Positions 13,042-25,442 of a DNA stretch of 64,000 bases are shown here, piece after piece; positions within the stretch are counted from its first letter, which is position 1; each line of letters starts with the position of its first letter. Made by a program: the position numbers and the translations under genes. The DNA lies in assembly GCA_930367205.1 (NCBI GenBank), contig OV884012.1, forward strand, positions 151,109,405 through 151,173,404. The letters are read 5' to 3'. Source of the stretch: Acanthosoma haemorrhoidale (Eukaryota; Arthropoda; Insecta; Hemiptera; Acanthosomatidae). The notes below the pieces were generated by a model, which was given only the letters and a program-made list of their open reading frames with translations, did no database searches and was not told where the DNA came from.

Positions 13042-13423
13042 AAACTTCTTTATTGTGCTAAAATTACAATCTACCTTATTAGGCAATAAGTACTTGTGAT
13101 AAATGTTCTCATTCATACAAACAGTGCAGAGACCTGCCAAACCCATATGATTGTCACCTCCCTCGCATGCGAAAGAGGAAGCGGAGTCTTGGGAAGTCCT
13201 CATCCTTGTCACCGGATACTAGTCAGTGGAGGCTGACGAAGAGCGCGAGAGCCTCATACGCTCAGGACATGCTTGGAAGAACTAACCATTCCCAGGACTC
13301 CCACTGTCACGCATTTATAGCAGGTCACGAGCCCACTGCCGTTTCAGTCTCCGAGGAGGATTATAGGGATGAGTGGTGGAGTGCAATGACTGTGCTACGG
13401 AATTAGTATGGATTGCTATGGAA
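13042..13423 (-). mobile_element. Jockey-A 3' end, 5'-truncated
   Basis: This copy shows the 3' terminus near 13042, the GC-rich UTR block, then the ORF2 tail (GAGGAGGATTATAGGGATGAG read on + is the PYNPPR coding region in reverse). It ends at about 13423 inside the ORF2 C-terminus. It is more diverged than the 2036 and 47889 copies, and I could not find a clear target duplication. Confidence 0.78.
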
Positions 13424-15205
13424 TCATCAAAAGTCACCTACTTATAACGCCATCTGGTTTATGGAACAATGAGTAGACTATTATCTCTTCGCTCGTAACA
13501 AATATTAGATTGGAACGTATAAAATGTCAGGAAGTGAACAGTTCCTGGTAGTTAATGAATATCGAGTTATTGGAGCATAGCAGTGCTCACGCTGTAAGGT
13601 TTTGACCCGACCACACAATCACTGTAGTCTCTGCACGCTCAAAAATCCAGTCTAATTAAAGCCTGACCGCACAATATGTATGTGGAAGCATGTTGATTAG
13701 CATATAATTTAGGAATCTAAATCATACCTATATATAACACAGCTCTGAATGCAAATAAATATAATATTTAATTCTATACGGTTTTTCAATTTTTCTTCCT
13801 ATGTATTCATCCGCCATCAAAGGAGCCTTCAGCTGCGAATATATAATAAACAAGTGAACATCTCTAGAGAAGCCAGGTAAAGAAAATCAGACGAAAGTCC
13901 AAGAAAGTAATTTAAGAAGCATGTATATCGGTTTTTCGTTTCTGAACTTCCTAAACCTAACCTTGAACCTAAACACGTTACAATTAGGTGAGTTTTTAGT
14001 TACAATTACCCAAGAGAGACTATATATGTTGACTGTTTTTTAGACTTACTTCTATTTGTAGCAAACGAGGTCCTAAAACAATTATGGAATGACTAAATAT
14101 ATACATACTTGCATAATCCTGAGCAATAAGAGAGCACAATATGTCTGCATATGTATGTGGAAGCCTGTACAAGTTTACACACATAATACACAATACTGCT
14201 TAAATTGTTTTACTTTAACAAGTCGTACATATACTGGTATATTGCTGGTTATTGGTTGGTCCTTAATACAACCAAAACAACTTTCTCTGCACTAAATGAA
14301 TACGCATTAACACAAGGACTTTTAGTAGCTCAGGATATCATTCTCAAATACTAATTATTAGTAACTCCTCTTTTAAAGGAAGCATATTAGCTTAGTAATA
14401 TCACCGAAGTCTATCAAAACCGCTTAGATTGTTGACTGTGAATTGACATATTGTTGGCAGATTAAGTAGTTTTCAATTCTTTGATATATATTTATTATAC
14501 CGCAAAAGTAAACGGGTTTCAATATAAACGGAACGAGGAAATAAACCACTGATGTAAAGAATTAACCCTTGTTTGCATCTTTTAAAGAATTGCGAACTGC
14601 GTGAATGAGTGATTGTCCGACTGAATGCCCACCACCCTCCGGACTCAACACCGCGAACCGTGTCAAGGGTGTCTTCTAGCCAAGGGCGATCCCTATCTCT
14701 TTCGAATAGATTTTTTTTTTATAATTAGCTCCCTGTTTCCGGGATACTGTTGTTACTCTGTCCAGCAGTAACAGTCGGACCAGTGATGTATGTATAAACC
14801 TAAGTCAAATAAGGGCTTGAACACTTGGTTGATATTAACCGAATACCAAACAGAAACAGAATAGAAGAGCACGTTTGGATTTACCTCCCTGACTCAATGA
14901 GCAACAACCCATGAAGCATTAGAAAGTTGTTTTGACTTCTTGAAGGGCCGATGTAGCTCCCCCGGTTTCCATACGACCCACGGTGTATCTTTGCCGACCA
15001 GATGGATTTAAAATATATGACAGCATTGCCGATAACAAAACAAATAGTTCACGATGGGGATGACATCATACTCAGCCGCCCCACCCTCTATTGATTTACG
15101 GGTCAGCACGTGCAAGAAACACTGTCAATCTTGTCCCATTAATAGATGATCACCTCATCCACAGCTAAGAAAATGTTCGCAGCAATAATATACTGTATTG
15201 CAAAC
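13424..15205. other. Intergenic, no gene seen
   Basis: AT-rich sequence with no supported coding region. The 68-codon frame at 14089-14295 has no motif. Confidence 0.45.
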
Positions 15206-15451
15206 AAAAACTCCTTGGTTTCTCCACAATGAAGTTTATTCGTTTCGTACAAAATTTCGAAAAACGTCCATAATTTGTGACTGTTTAGGTACCAGATGAA
15301 GTAGTTCTGAGTTGAGTCGTACAGTGAAGTCAATTTTTTTACAAAACATTACACGATGTATAGCATTAATTTTCCACTGAGAATGACAGCTTATAGCTGT
15401 CGATAAGGTTATTGTTTAATAAACTTCATTGTGGACAGACCAAGGAGTTTT
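15206..15451. repeat. Inverted repeat (foldback or MITE candidate)
   Basis: About 34 bases at 15206-15240 (AAACTCCTTGGTTTCTCCAC...) recur as the reverse complement at 15418-15451, with two mismatches. They are separated by about 177 bp. The arms could form a strong hairpin. No target duplication was identified, and similarity fades outside the arms. This could be a foldback element, a MITE remnant or an inverted local duplication. Confidence 0.6.
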
Positions 15452-16229
15452 CGTATGAACATATCCATCCGCAGCCGGCATCAACCATATGCAATATTAA
15501 TTGTTTATAAGAATCTTGTTTGAGTTTCTTCCAATAATATTCTTTTAATCAAATACTAATACAGTTTATTTCTGCGAACTTTGAGTAAAAAAATACCCAA
15601 AGATACTAATAACGAGCAAGCCACCAAATTTATTGAGTCGAATAAATCATAGTAAAACTCTTATGGGCACTCCAAAGGTTTATGTCAAAAGTCAATATCA
15701 TCCTTTGACTTTAATCTACAAATTCCTCATACCACTTTTTAAAGTTATCATACACTTACACTACATCTTAAAAACTACAGTGTTTCTAGTTGCAATTTTT
15801 GACATAAGTATATTATACCTTGTAAGTGCTTACTTCTGTTTAAGTGAAATCCGTTTGATTTCGCTTGACTATCCGAAAATCAAATATCCTAAAAATCTTA
15901 AATGTTTCGATTGTCTAAGGAACGATTCTCTGGAGTGTATCCTGGCCTTTCTTAGAAATTAAAAAAATGAGACCGAACCGAACAAAAGAAAGATAAAAAA
16001 ACAAGGAAAAGTTTGCATGATCCATTTAATCTTCTTGTTCGGAAGAGGAAAATATAATGCGAAGGAAATGGGGAATCAGACAGTAAAGGGAAGCAGGTCA
16101 TTGCGGCAAACAGACTAAAGAAAATGTTACTGTCAAGCCCTTAAAAACATGACATTCGTTCCACTCGTTAGTAACGTTCCGTTTCAGTTGCGGGCAAGTT
16201 TCCCTGTTACTAGTTTGGGTTCGTTACTA
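15452..16229. other. Intergenic, unidentified open frame at 15633-15962
   Basis: A 109-codon + frame (15633-15962) is hydrophobic in the middle. It has AT-driven codon use, no recognisable domain and no splice context, so it is not supported as a gene. Confidence 0.35.
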
Positions 16230-17078
16230 TCTACTGCTTTTATGTTTCAGTGACAGATAGACAAAATAAATCAGTTTTCATATTTTTTTTTACTTTTAAA
16301 CTAACTATTTTCATCAAACTTTTTTGTATACGTCAGTATACAAACAACCCGTGATTACGGTGGATATTGCTTATTTTGATTGTGCTCCAGAATAAAGTCT
16401 TAAATACTATTATGAATGGTAATTGACAAAGAAAGATACCACAGTTATCAAATTTATAAAATTCTCGTTGCCTGGAAAACTTCGTGGCGTTACAATGTCT
16501 GTTCCTTTCGACGTTTTCATTAATCTGTCACTTTCAGGCCGCTGTGAAGATCCTTTATTCCAGTCCGCCTGAACTGAGTTCATTGCCGTCTAAATGCCCA
16601 AAATGGTCGCCTGAAGATGACAAGGTATCGAAATTTCAGTATTATCGATAAATGATAATTGTATTGGTGATTTTAACATTTGTAGTCTTACTAACTATTA
16701 TATTCCGAACAATAAGTAAATTAAAGCTGACGTGTTCTTCATGTTAGCGCTGCAATCAAATTATGTAATATGTCATGTAATTAAATATACTCATTATGAA
16801 GCAATAAAGTGCCAACATTAAATTTAAACAAATAAAAAAATTAACAATGTTAATTTTTTCATTTTCATATTTTCACCATCTTATTCTCTCCTCATGGACT
16901 GTTGTCGTGGACTTTACGGTCAAGTATACTTTTTTTACACAATTTACAAAATTTCAATGCAATAATACTGCATATTTAATAAGTTAACATTTTGTAATAC
17001 AATCTACTGCTTTTATGTTTCAGTGACAGATAGTCAAAATAAATTAGCTTTCATATTTTATTACTTTTGAACTATTTA
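16230..17078 (+). repeat. Diverged direct repeat, two copies 773 bp apart
   Basis: The segment at 16230-16308 (TCTACTGCTTTTATGTTTCAG and following) recurs at 17003-17078 with scattered substitutions. The sequence between the copies is unrelated AT-rich DNA. The arrangement could be two insertions of a short unclassified repeat, or terminal repeats of a small decayed element. Confidence 0.6.
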
Positions 17079-18904
17079 AAAAAATTGCTTAAGAAATAAC
17101 TAAAAACGCTAATTTCATGATCAGAAAAAGAGTTGAGCTAATGCACAACTTACTAAAGTAAGTTACCTATATAATCCTATCCTTCGTTGGATTTACTTTT
17201 TGGAAATGCTAGGTTATTATTATGTCTTCAATAATATTTTGGAATTTTCATTGGTGGATTTGAGGTTGTTTTTTTTGACATTTTTCACATTTCATTCCTT
17301 AATTTAACGGACTTTTGATAGATTAAAATACCTATAAATACTTATCCTTCAAAATTGCATTGAAATTTAAATACTAATTATAATGCCTTCTTTAATGTGA
17401 GTCCTTTTTACCTTTAGAAAAATTAGAATTTGTTTTATTTTTATACTTGAAAAAAATACTAGATTAAATTAAAGAGCGTAATATATTAGACTATTTAGAA
17501 AATATAGGGGTTATTCGATAAATTTAATCGATAGAAGATGGTTGAAACGGATGCTTGCATGAGGGAATAGTCTAGTAAGCATAGAGTATATTGAGTTCCA
17601 GAGAAAACAAGGAAATACCCATCCAATACTAAGGGGGGCTCAACCGGAGTATAATTTGGATGGTGCGAACAATTGGAGAGAAACATGACCTAAATTGAAA
17701 AAGTTCAGAAATGCAGGAAGGGTAGAAGTAGTGGATAACTCGATAGAGGAGGGGTGTTAAGAATTACAAGCGACGATAGGAAATCCACATCAATTCAGTG
17801 CCACAAAAATTCAACCCCAAAAAAAAAAACGTAAAAAAAATGAACCGTTTCATTTAGCTTCGATATCACCAGAATCACAGCAGAACACAGCGCAACCATA
17901 GCCGAAGTTGGTGGGGCTTAAATGGGAAGCAGTTGAACAGCCATTGTTCCCTGCTTGCTAATGGATTAAAAGAGGTTTCGGGATTTGACGAGATGAACAT
18001 GGCGTACAACGCTGTTAAATCCATTTCCAAAAACGTTCAATAGTATAAGAATCGTTTTTGATACTCTACAGTGGTTCGGTGAAAGTTGAAAATTATAAGA
18101 TTTATAATTATTGAAGTAGGTCAAGTTATCCTAGGAAGTTCTGTAATTGTAGTAGAAGTTTAAGGGATTATGGCGAATGCACTGTTTGATGTATGCAATA
18201 ATGTTTGAATAGCTTGGCCACCCATAAAATAAGCGCCCTTTTGTTTATTTATTTACGACCTTGTTTACTTCCATTTAGGACTAAAAGGGGCCTATCTATC
18301 GGGATCCGTCCACTTCGGTTCATAAAAGTCAAATAAGTTACTTTTTATTTACACATTTAAACCCAAAACCTTATCATTAGTTATACTCACAGGTAAACCA
18401 TGTGAGAGTCTTATCACTACCCTTTCTACCCATTTAGACCTTGTTCATTTGAGCGACTAACCCACGTTAAAGACTGAAGTGTCATGGCTAATGGCTTAAA
18501 GCTCGAGTGGGACTTCTCGTGAACATGAAACATGAAAAATATATACGGAATTTTATATTTCTTATTGGATCTGATTTATTATGGTGTCAAACTTAAAGTG
18601 TCAAACGACTAAAAATTGATGAAAATATAACTTTGAAACATTGTACAGCAATAACACGTAGTAGGAAGTGGAGTACAATAGTAGTTAAATACAAACAAAA
18701 CAATATATCTGAAATAAACTGAGATTCGTCTTAGCATCTTGACAATTTTAAAGAAAGCAATTCTAACAAACAAAGCAACAGCGTGAATCTATTACAACTA
18801 TCTTCCTACAAGTACTACAACCCTACCCTAACCTGGAACTGATAAATAGACCAAACGTACTGTATGTAATAAACCTGTAAAGCATATTACACTTACACTT
18901 TTTT
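17079..18904. other. AT-rich intergenic region, no gene seen
   Basis: Nothing recognisable. Short frames such as 17495-17686 have no motif. Confidence 0.45.
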
Positions 18905-18990
18905 AAATCTTTATTTGAAGAAAACTACAATCTTGTCTAAGATTGTACAACTAAGACAAATGTTCTCATTCATACCATAATTGATACCGG
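18905..18990 (-). mobile_element. Short jockey-A-like 3' terminal fragment
   Basis: On the minus strand this resembles the last 80 bases of jockey-A: CTTTATT, an ACAATCT motif, then ATGTTCTCATTCATACC (read on +). It is strongly diverged. It lies just upstream of an oppositely oriented jockey-A copy at 19072-19546. Confidence 0.4.
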
Positions 18991-19071
18991 GATTGATTAG
19001 AACATTTCAAATTTGAAACATTGTTGAGCCTGCATCCATTAAGACCAGGTAATACGATTGAGGATAATTTA

Positions 19072-19546
19072 CACTCATCCCTTCCAAGTTCATAAAATAT
19101 ATAGTAACCTATCCAACCACCCTAATCCCCTAGCACAGTCATTGCACTGCACCACTCATCCCTATAATCCTCCTCGCAGACTAAAAAGGCAGTGGCCTCG
19201 TGACCTTTTATAAATGCGTAACAGTGGGAGTCCTTACAATGGCCAGTTTCTCCAATCATGTCCTGAGCGTCTGTGGCTCTCGCGCTCTTGGTCAGCCTCC
19301 GCAGGATTGTATCCGGTGATGCGGTTGACGGAGGAGCGTGGGCGACTTCCCTCAGCTTCCTCCTTCGCACGCGAGGGAGGTGACAATCATGTACATTTGG
19401 GAGGTCTCTGGGCTGCTTGTAAATACTGTAAGAATGAGCGAGTTAATGAAAATTGTAAATATGGTATGAATGAGATCATTTATCACAATTACTTATTGCC
19501 CAATGAGGCAGATTGTAATTTTATCGTAATAAAGTTGTTGTAAGTG
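19072..19546 (+). mobile_element. Jockey-A 3' end, TSD-bounded
   Basis: This 475-bp copy begins in the ORF2 tail (ACTCATCCCTTCCAAGTTCATAA, the LIPSKFIKF coding segment) and ends at the AATAAAGTTGTTG 3' terminus. A 12-bp target duplication, GAGGATAATTTA, lies at 19060-19071 and 19547-19558. No poly(A) run is retained. The frame has decayed and only about 35 ORF2 codons remain. Confidence 0.85.
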
Positions 19547-19558
19547 GAGGATAATTTA

Positions 19559-20587
19559 TATCGAGACATCAGGTCGATAGCGAAGGAAACTGAAATGAAT
19601 ATTAATGTTACCTCTTTGCTATAAATGTGACCTCTGGAACCAGAAGAGAGTAAAAAGCCAGGAGGCTATAACGAGAAGACTCCATTGTGTCCAAATGCAC
19701 AAAGAGAGAAGACGTGGCAGAGAGTGAAGAGGTTATAGTTATGAGCTCTGAGAGTGGGGGGGGGGGGGTAAATCTAAGACGCCAACGCTAAAACTGAAAG
19801 ATAAAAAGGAGGGCCCTATTGTGGCCGTTGGCTGACGACGCGTTCACCGGCTTGTCCTATTGTCGCTAACTCTGTTTCCTCTTCTCTGCCACTAACCCTT
19901 CTTCAATGTATTTCTACAAAGGATTAAACTAATCAAAAGGAATGTCTCTCTCTCCCTCTTAACTAAATCTTCATTGTTCAACCCTACCTTTGTTTGTCTG
20001 AGTAGTGCGGAGTCTCTCGGGAGAAGGTAAAGTTTTATCGAAATATAAAGCCTTATTTGACATATTCAAATTTTTTTTTCGATAGAAAACATTAATCTCG
20101 CTGTCTCCAATAATGTTACTCCCACTGGGAAATACTGAGCAATCAATTCTTATTCACGGAGGTTCAAGATAACATAAAATGTATAATGTACCCAGATTGT
20201 TTATATCATGACCATTCAGCAGTTGTAAACATAAAAAAATCGACATGTATATTTCATCAAGTCAAACCTCCATGTAAAATTCTATCTCTCTAGGTGAAAT
20301 AAGGACGTCACTGGCCAAAACAAGAGTGTGCGATAAGGATTTAAAAAAATTCAATTTACATGCAATGACACAAAACAAAAATAATTACTTTTTTGATTAT
20401 AGTCCACCAAAGTCCAAACAGATCCAAACGTAATCAGGACGCCAAGGTCTTTAATTCCATACACAATTTAATGTGTTTAATTACAAGTAGATGATTAACT
20501 AACCATTACTTTTCATGGGTATATCGAAATAAAACTATTCAAAATATCACCCCTTTATATGAAACAATTCGAACACAATTTTTATAA
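19559..20587. other. Intergenic, with a 13-G run and a GC-richer patch
   Basis: There are 13 consecutive G at 19756-19768. A GC-richer patch at about 19800-19910 has no recognisable coding. No gene is supported. Confidence 0.45.
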
Positions 20588-20635
20588 AAGTTTTTTATTG
20601 CCATAAAATTACAATCTGCCGTTTGAGTGAGTGTG

Positions 20636-20643
20636 AGTGAGAG

Positions 20644-20692
<49 letters not shown>
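20636..20692 (+). repeat. (GA)n microsatellite
   Basis: An almost perfect GA dinucleotide run of about 55 bases. It creates a low-complexity Ser-Leu frame on the minus strand that is not a gene. Confidence 0.95.
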
Positions 20693-20698
<6 letters not shown>

Positions 20699-21109
20699 TA
20701 AAGTGAGGAAATCTTCAACAGTTGTGGCATGAGTATGGTTTTAATGAGTAAGGTGAGGTTTGAAAAATACTGGAAAGGTGGAGAGAGAATTCTTCCGATG
20801 TTTCCTCATCTGAAGTTGGCCAGGAACCATCATTACGACGGAGTGGATATGAAACAGGATGATATTTTAAGATCTTTTTACTTAAACAGGGAATTATCGT
20901 CTATAGACAGAGAGGAGGAGGTGGGACTTAAAAGAATCGGAAGGATGCTGAATGTTACTTTAGCAATCTGCAGTAATGATTGTAAGAGCAACGATCAGTA
21001 GCTTGTCGGGTTCTTTGCGATACTGTTCTCGAGTGGTGTTGGTATTGGATCAGGTCTTGGAGAAGCTAAGGTATAGGATCTTCGTTACGAATTTTTAGAT
21101 CGCGGTGGT

Positions 21110-21952
21110 GTGGCGATGCCTCTCAAACCTCAATCTCTGGATCAGCATACTAAAAGAATTCACTGCATCGTCTAGGTCTTGGGATGTTTTAGTGATACTT
21201 TGAGGTATATGGAATCTGTAATGTAAGAAACTGTCGGAAGTGGTCCCAATCAACATGGCCTCTAATAAATGAAGGAGGGTGCAGTTTGTGAATTGGTCTC
21301 AGGAAAATGGTTAAAATCAAAAGGCTATGATTGGAGGAAAGGTCATCGAGGCGCGTAAGTGAATAGTTTAGTGTTCATAACTATTATGAAAGAAATAGTC
21401 AAGATCAGGATTTCAGTTGGGGTCTGATGGCCAATAGGTGGCTGTGTCAGGAGAGACACTGGAGCAATGTGTCCGTGCAGGCAGCAAAGCATGTCCTAGT
21501 CTAATCGTGGACCTTGAACCCCAATGTTAGTGTTTTGAATTAAAGTTACCACCCCCAACGAAACGTTGTCCGATGGAATCTAGGAAGGAGATGAATTGGG
21601 AATCGGAAAGGGATATTTCATGAAGACAATACATAACGCTAGTGTGAGGGGATGAATGTGGTGATTAACACTGCAACCGCGGGAAATCACGTGCTACCAA
21701 AGAAAATATGTGATGGGAAATGGAGTCATGGACAATGACAGCGGTGCCTGCATATGCTCTTCTATCTGGATGATCAGTTCCATAAGTCGGGTACTGTCGA
21801 ACTGTAAATGGTCGTTTACCTGTATGTCTTGTTTCAGTAATGAGAACTACACCAATGTCCTTGTCGTGGAGTAGTGCTGTCAGTTCGTTTGTGTAGATAC
21901 GAACACCATTCGCTTTCCAAAGGAGGATGGTTAAGGAGTTGGAAGGACACAT
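21110..21952 (-). pseudogene. Jockey ORF2 endonuclease fragment
   Basis: From 21952 the frame reads SLTILLWKANGVRIYTNEL, then VVLITETRHTG, the first two conserved blocks of the AP-endonuclease-like (EEP) domain. The Glu of the TETR block is a catalytic metal ligand. The 95-codon open part ends at 21665. Decayed frames continue downstream with PTYWPSDPN (about 21420-21450), another endonuclease block. The downstream DH..I block and the entire polymerase are missing or scrambled. Confidence 0.75.
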
Positions 21953-21979
21953 TTACGGATTTTGTTTTACTGACATAAG

Positions 21980-22246
21980 TTAGGAGACAAGATTTCCAAG
22001 AAAGGAAACGAGAGGAGAGATTAGAGTTCTGAATTCTGTAAGGAATGAACTTAACAGGCTAGTGAGATCTGATGAGTTTGGAAGTGGAGGAATATGAGAA
22101 ATTTGAGGTTGAGGAAGGGATTGGGTTTGCTGGTTCCCATGATGAATGAAATGCTGGGGAAGAGGAACTTCCGGACGAGGAGTGGGTAGTGCCTGTGACT
22201 GCTCTCTTTTTCGAACTGGATCGGCAAAAGAGACAGAAGACCTCAA
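21980..22246 (-). pseudogene. Jockey ORF1 (gag-like) C-terminal fragment
   Basis: The frame begins RSSVSFADPVRKRE, continues with a Pro/Gln/His-rich linker (about residues 20-55), and ends with SSDLTSLLSSFLTEFRTLISP and a short hydrophobic tail. That is the typical C-terminus of jockey ORF1 nucleocapsid proteins after the zinc knuckles. The knuckle domain is absent because the copy begins downstream of it. The stop is followed within 30 bases by the ORF2 start. Confidence 0.7.
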
Positions 22247-22259
22247 ATTTATGAAGGTT

Positions 22260-24781
22260 TTAATATACTTTTTTAGCTATAGGCCATTATCCTATAATGG
22301 CAACTCCCCACACATATTAAATATTATTAATCATGTCATCAACATCTTTAATTGAATACCTTCACTAAAAAGTTAATTGTTTGGTGCTAAAGAAGTCATT
22401 TATATTATCATCATCACATTTGACTTGATTGTTTCAAACTGGTCATTAAAAATATTAGCACCTCATCCCAACACAATATAGTTTTGTGAAAAAAAAATAC
22501 TTCTTTTTCGGGAGGTACAAAGCTTTACCATTTTTATATACCCCAAAATGAAGTAAATTAAAGAAAACAAAAAACCTTTACCTTCAGACGACAACCCAGT
22601 TCAAGGCTTGGATCTAAGGGACGCACGAAAAATACTGAACCATCAATTGTGGTGTAATACAATTAGGTTATTTTCAACGTAACCTACCTCACAGGATATT
22701 ATCAACACGGCCCAGCATTCTGTAGGACGTAAAAAACTAATAAATAATATTCCGTTATAATTATTCTGGGATTGTTGCCAATAATTAACGTTGCAATTTC
22801 TACGAACCAGTTCAATTATTATATCGTGTGAAGGAGGGGTTCAGTACATTCTGCACTTTAGCGGTTTGTAATCGCTTCGCAAAGTTCCCATTAAGTATGT
22901 TTCTCCATCGGTGGATAGTTATGATCAATGAGCATTATAGATTATATATTTACAACTAATTACAAATTTTTATTTACAATGGTATGTTTAGCAACAGAAT
23001 TAACTAGTCAGTTCCGATATATTTTTTTGACAAAGTTAAAAGTTGCTGTTTTTCAAAACTTGTATACACCCCATCTGGAAATTAAGGATATATGTACCTT
23101 GAGCACTATTGAGCAATAAAATTCACTGTCCCTCCAAAGATTTAAACTGAGAACAGCTTTCATATTCCCTCGTGTTAGATTGAATAAGTTTCATTGGTTT
23201 AAACCTAGATTATACAGTTAGTTTTGTTTTAGTATAGCATTTGCTAATAACAATATAATATCGTGTTGCTCCCAGCTCATATATTCTCAAATAAATTCTA
23301 CCTCCTGAACTTCAAAGGTACTGTCAATGGTTATTACACTTGATAGACCCAAAGTTAATCTTGTCCCTTTGATTATTGATTGATCTTAGATTGGTACTAA
23401 GGATGATCATAGGTATGACAGCTCTGAGGAAATATAAAATAAGAAACAGGATTATCAAGTCCATAACTTCATACATGGACTCTTTTATGTCACGTTTTCA
23501 ACATTTCTATTCAGTTGTAGAATTTTTGTTTTGTTCTATGCACATACATGTGAATAAGGAGTTCATTTTATAATTATTATTAGTTAAGTGCTTACTTTGT
23601 TTTTCGTTCAGAGGCGCTCTGGCGTCTCGTAACTATGCGGTAAATATAATGTAACTTCGAACAAAATAAAGAGAATTATTGAAAAAAAAAAAAAAAACAT
23701 TTCGCAAAATGTAATTTGATACATAATGCAAGGAATAATTGTGTTTCGCAGAACATTATACGCGAACATATGAGATGAGATGACTAACAAGTGCAATTAA
23801 ATGTATTCCAGAGCAAACATACAAGTTCCATACGAACAGACTGAAATTAAGATTCAATAACGTTCCCACTCCAAAGCCAAGACGAAAGTCAATTTACCAG
23901 TTATTAAATTGAAGTTTTTCGAATAAGGTTTTATTAAGTTCCACGTGCCTTAACAAGGCCTTGTTAGTTCCGTAGAAAAAATGCCGCATCCATGTTCTGG
24001 CCCATGGATCTAAGGACTGTCTAAACCAAGAAAAACCAGGTGAACCTATATCACAGATATATTAAGCTGATTGAATGAAATACAACGTTCCCAATCGCGT
24101 GTTTCTCGTTCTCCTGACTGAGTGTCTATTTTTATGCTCTTAACAAGTTAAGCAGTATGGAGATCATTTTGAAACCGAGGTTGTTTTATAACATTTACCT
24201 TAATACTCCTGAATAAAATCTGACTTTCAGATAACTATCATTTACTAAAGAAAGTCGGCATCAAAAAAAAAGTTTTACTGCTGACTTTCATCCATGACTG
24301 CCTCTGATTTTCCGAAACCTCAGTCACATAAGGCAGGCTGCGAAGTGGCGGGGAGTCACGAGGGGACTTTCTCCAGAGAACGGTGCGGTGAAAACGGCGG
24401 CCTAGCTGTCTCCCAGGCTGAGACAGTGAATATCAATCGGTGAGTAACAGTATTCACTCGGAGACAATAGCAGTACCTCCTGGTGAATAACTTCAATAGG
24501 AAACAAACGGTAATAGTGTGGAATGTCATTATAGATCCGAAGGGCCCATTCAATTCGGCCGAGGTAATTGACTGTATAGCAATCCAATCCTGAGAGCTCA
24601 CCATTAACCTGCCCCATTGCGAAGTATCATCAAAGCAGGCGCAATAAAAATAGAAGGTAAATAAAGCTTTATATAGAAAATATAATTCCAAATTCATCAA
24701 GTTTCTAAATTATAGGTAATTACAGGTTATCAATGCAAGAGAAGTCGCGAATGATTCCATATACATTGCTGGATGTATTCT
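22260..24781. other. Intergenic, no supported gene
   Basis: AT-rich. A GC-richer patch at 24340-24620 gives two overlapping minus frames (114 and 71 codons) with no recognisable domain. A 30-base segment at about 23890-23920 recurs at about 25200-25230, next to the gypsy insertion. Confidence 0.4.
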
Positions 24782-24970
24782 TTAGCGGAAAAAAAAGGTC
24801 TTAAGTATCAAGCGTTCTTCTTTGAGTAAGAAAGTAATATATCTGCACACTTTCTTAAAGGCTTTCTTCTCCGTGGCGACTCTTATCGATAACTCAGCTG
24901 TTAACACTCCCTCTTTGCTCTCCTCCAACGTGATGTATCTAGAGGGCACATTCAGTGTAACCATTGAGTA
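24782..24970 (-). pseudogene. RTE-like reverse transcriptase fragment
   Basis: The 60-codon frame contains EGVLTAELSIRVATEKKAF followed by LKEERLILKTFFF. The pattern (acidic residue, EI..RI..A..AF.K, then a loop and LR.RL.K.F) is the conserved region after the palm in RTE/craTA-type non-LTR reverse transcriptases. Matching is by pattern only. No YGSETW block follows, so the piece is very short and degenerate. Confidence 0.45.
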
Positions 24971-25246
24971 ATTCAGTTTGGATTATTTTAGTCAGTATTA
25001 TCAAATCATTTCATTACACATAAATATCGATGGATTTCATTCTGCGACTGAGTTCTGATCGATTAGCTGCCCACAACTTTATCTCCACACACCAAAATAG
25101 ATCATAGATTTCAAAGAATTAGAACCCCTTTATTGCCAGAATGAAATTAATATTCAGGAAAGTTGCACGTTTCCACTTCAAATATGTAAAAAGTCAAGAC
25201 GACGTCAATTTACCAGTTATTAAATTGAAGTTTAATACTGTGTTAG

Positions 25247-25432
25247 AGTTAATGCTTACCGGCTTTAGAATTAAGAAACAAAGGGAAAAAAGGTACAGAG
25301 AAACAACACGCTTGAAAGTTAGAACTAGACTGTTTATTTCGAGTCTATAACCCTGTATATTTACATTCGGGATGTTTACATCCCGACGTTCGGGGATTAA
25401 GGTTGAGTACTGATGCTGCCCGGAGCTTAACT
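25247..25432 (-). repeat. 3' LTR of the gypsy element
   Basis: 186 bp beginning and ending with the AGTTAA/TTAACT inverted termini. Read on the minus strand it contains AATAAA (in GAAATAAACAG), a probable polyadenylation signal. It also has a perfect 8-bp hairpin, CGGGATGT with a 2-base loop. Confidence 0.95.
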
Positions 25433-25442
25433 CCCCCCTGCC
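25433..25442 (-). other. Polypurine tract
   Basis: GGCAGGGGGG on the minus strand directly abuts the 3' LTR. This is the position of the plus-strand primer for reverse transcription. Confidence 0.85.

Larger units (their letters stand above)
20588..22246 (-). mobile_element. Jockey-type element with the 5' half of its coding region and a short 3' end
   Basis: The 3' side (about 20588-20635) resembles the last bases of jockey-A (ACAATCTGCC read on +), followed by a GA microsatellite. From about 21000 to 22246 the minus strand encodes the end of ORF1 and the start of the ORF2 endonuclease. The reverse transcriptase and most of the UTR are missing, so the element joins a 5' portion directly to a 3' terminus. 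That is an internal deletion rather than the usual 5' truncation. No target duplication was found. Confidence 0.6.

Noticed and set aside
15633..15962. 109-codon frame as a membrane protein gene
   Set aside because: Its hydrophobic character follows from AT-rich codons; no start context, splice signals or family resemblance.
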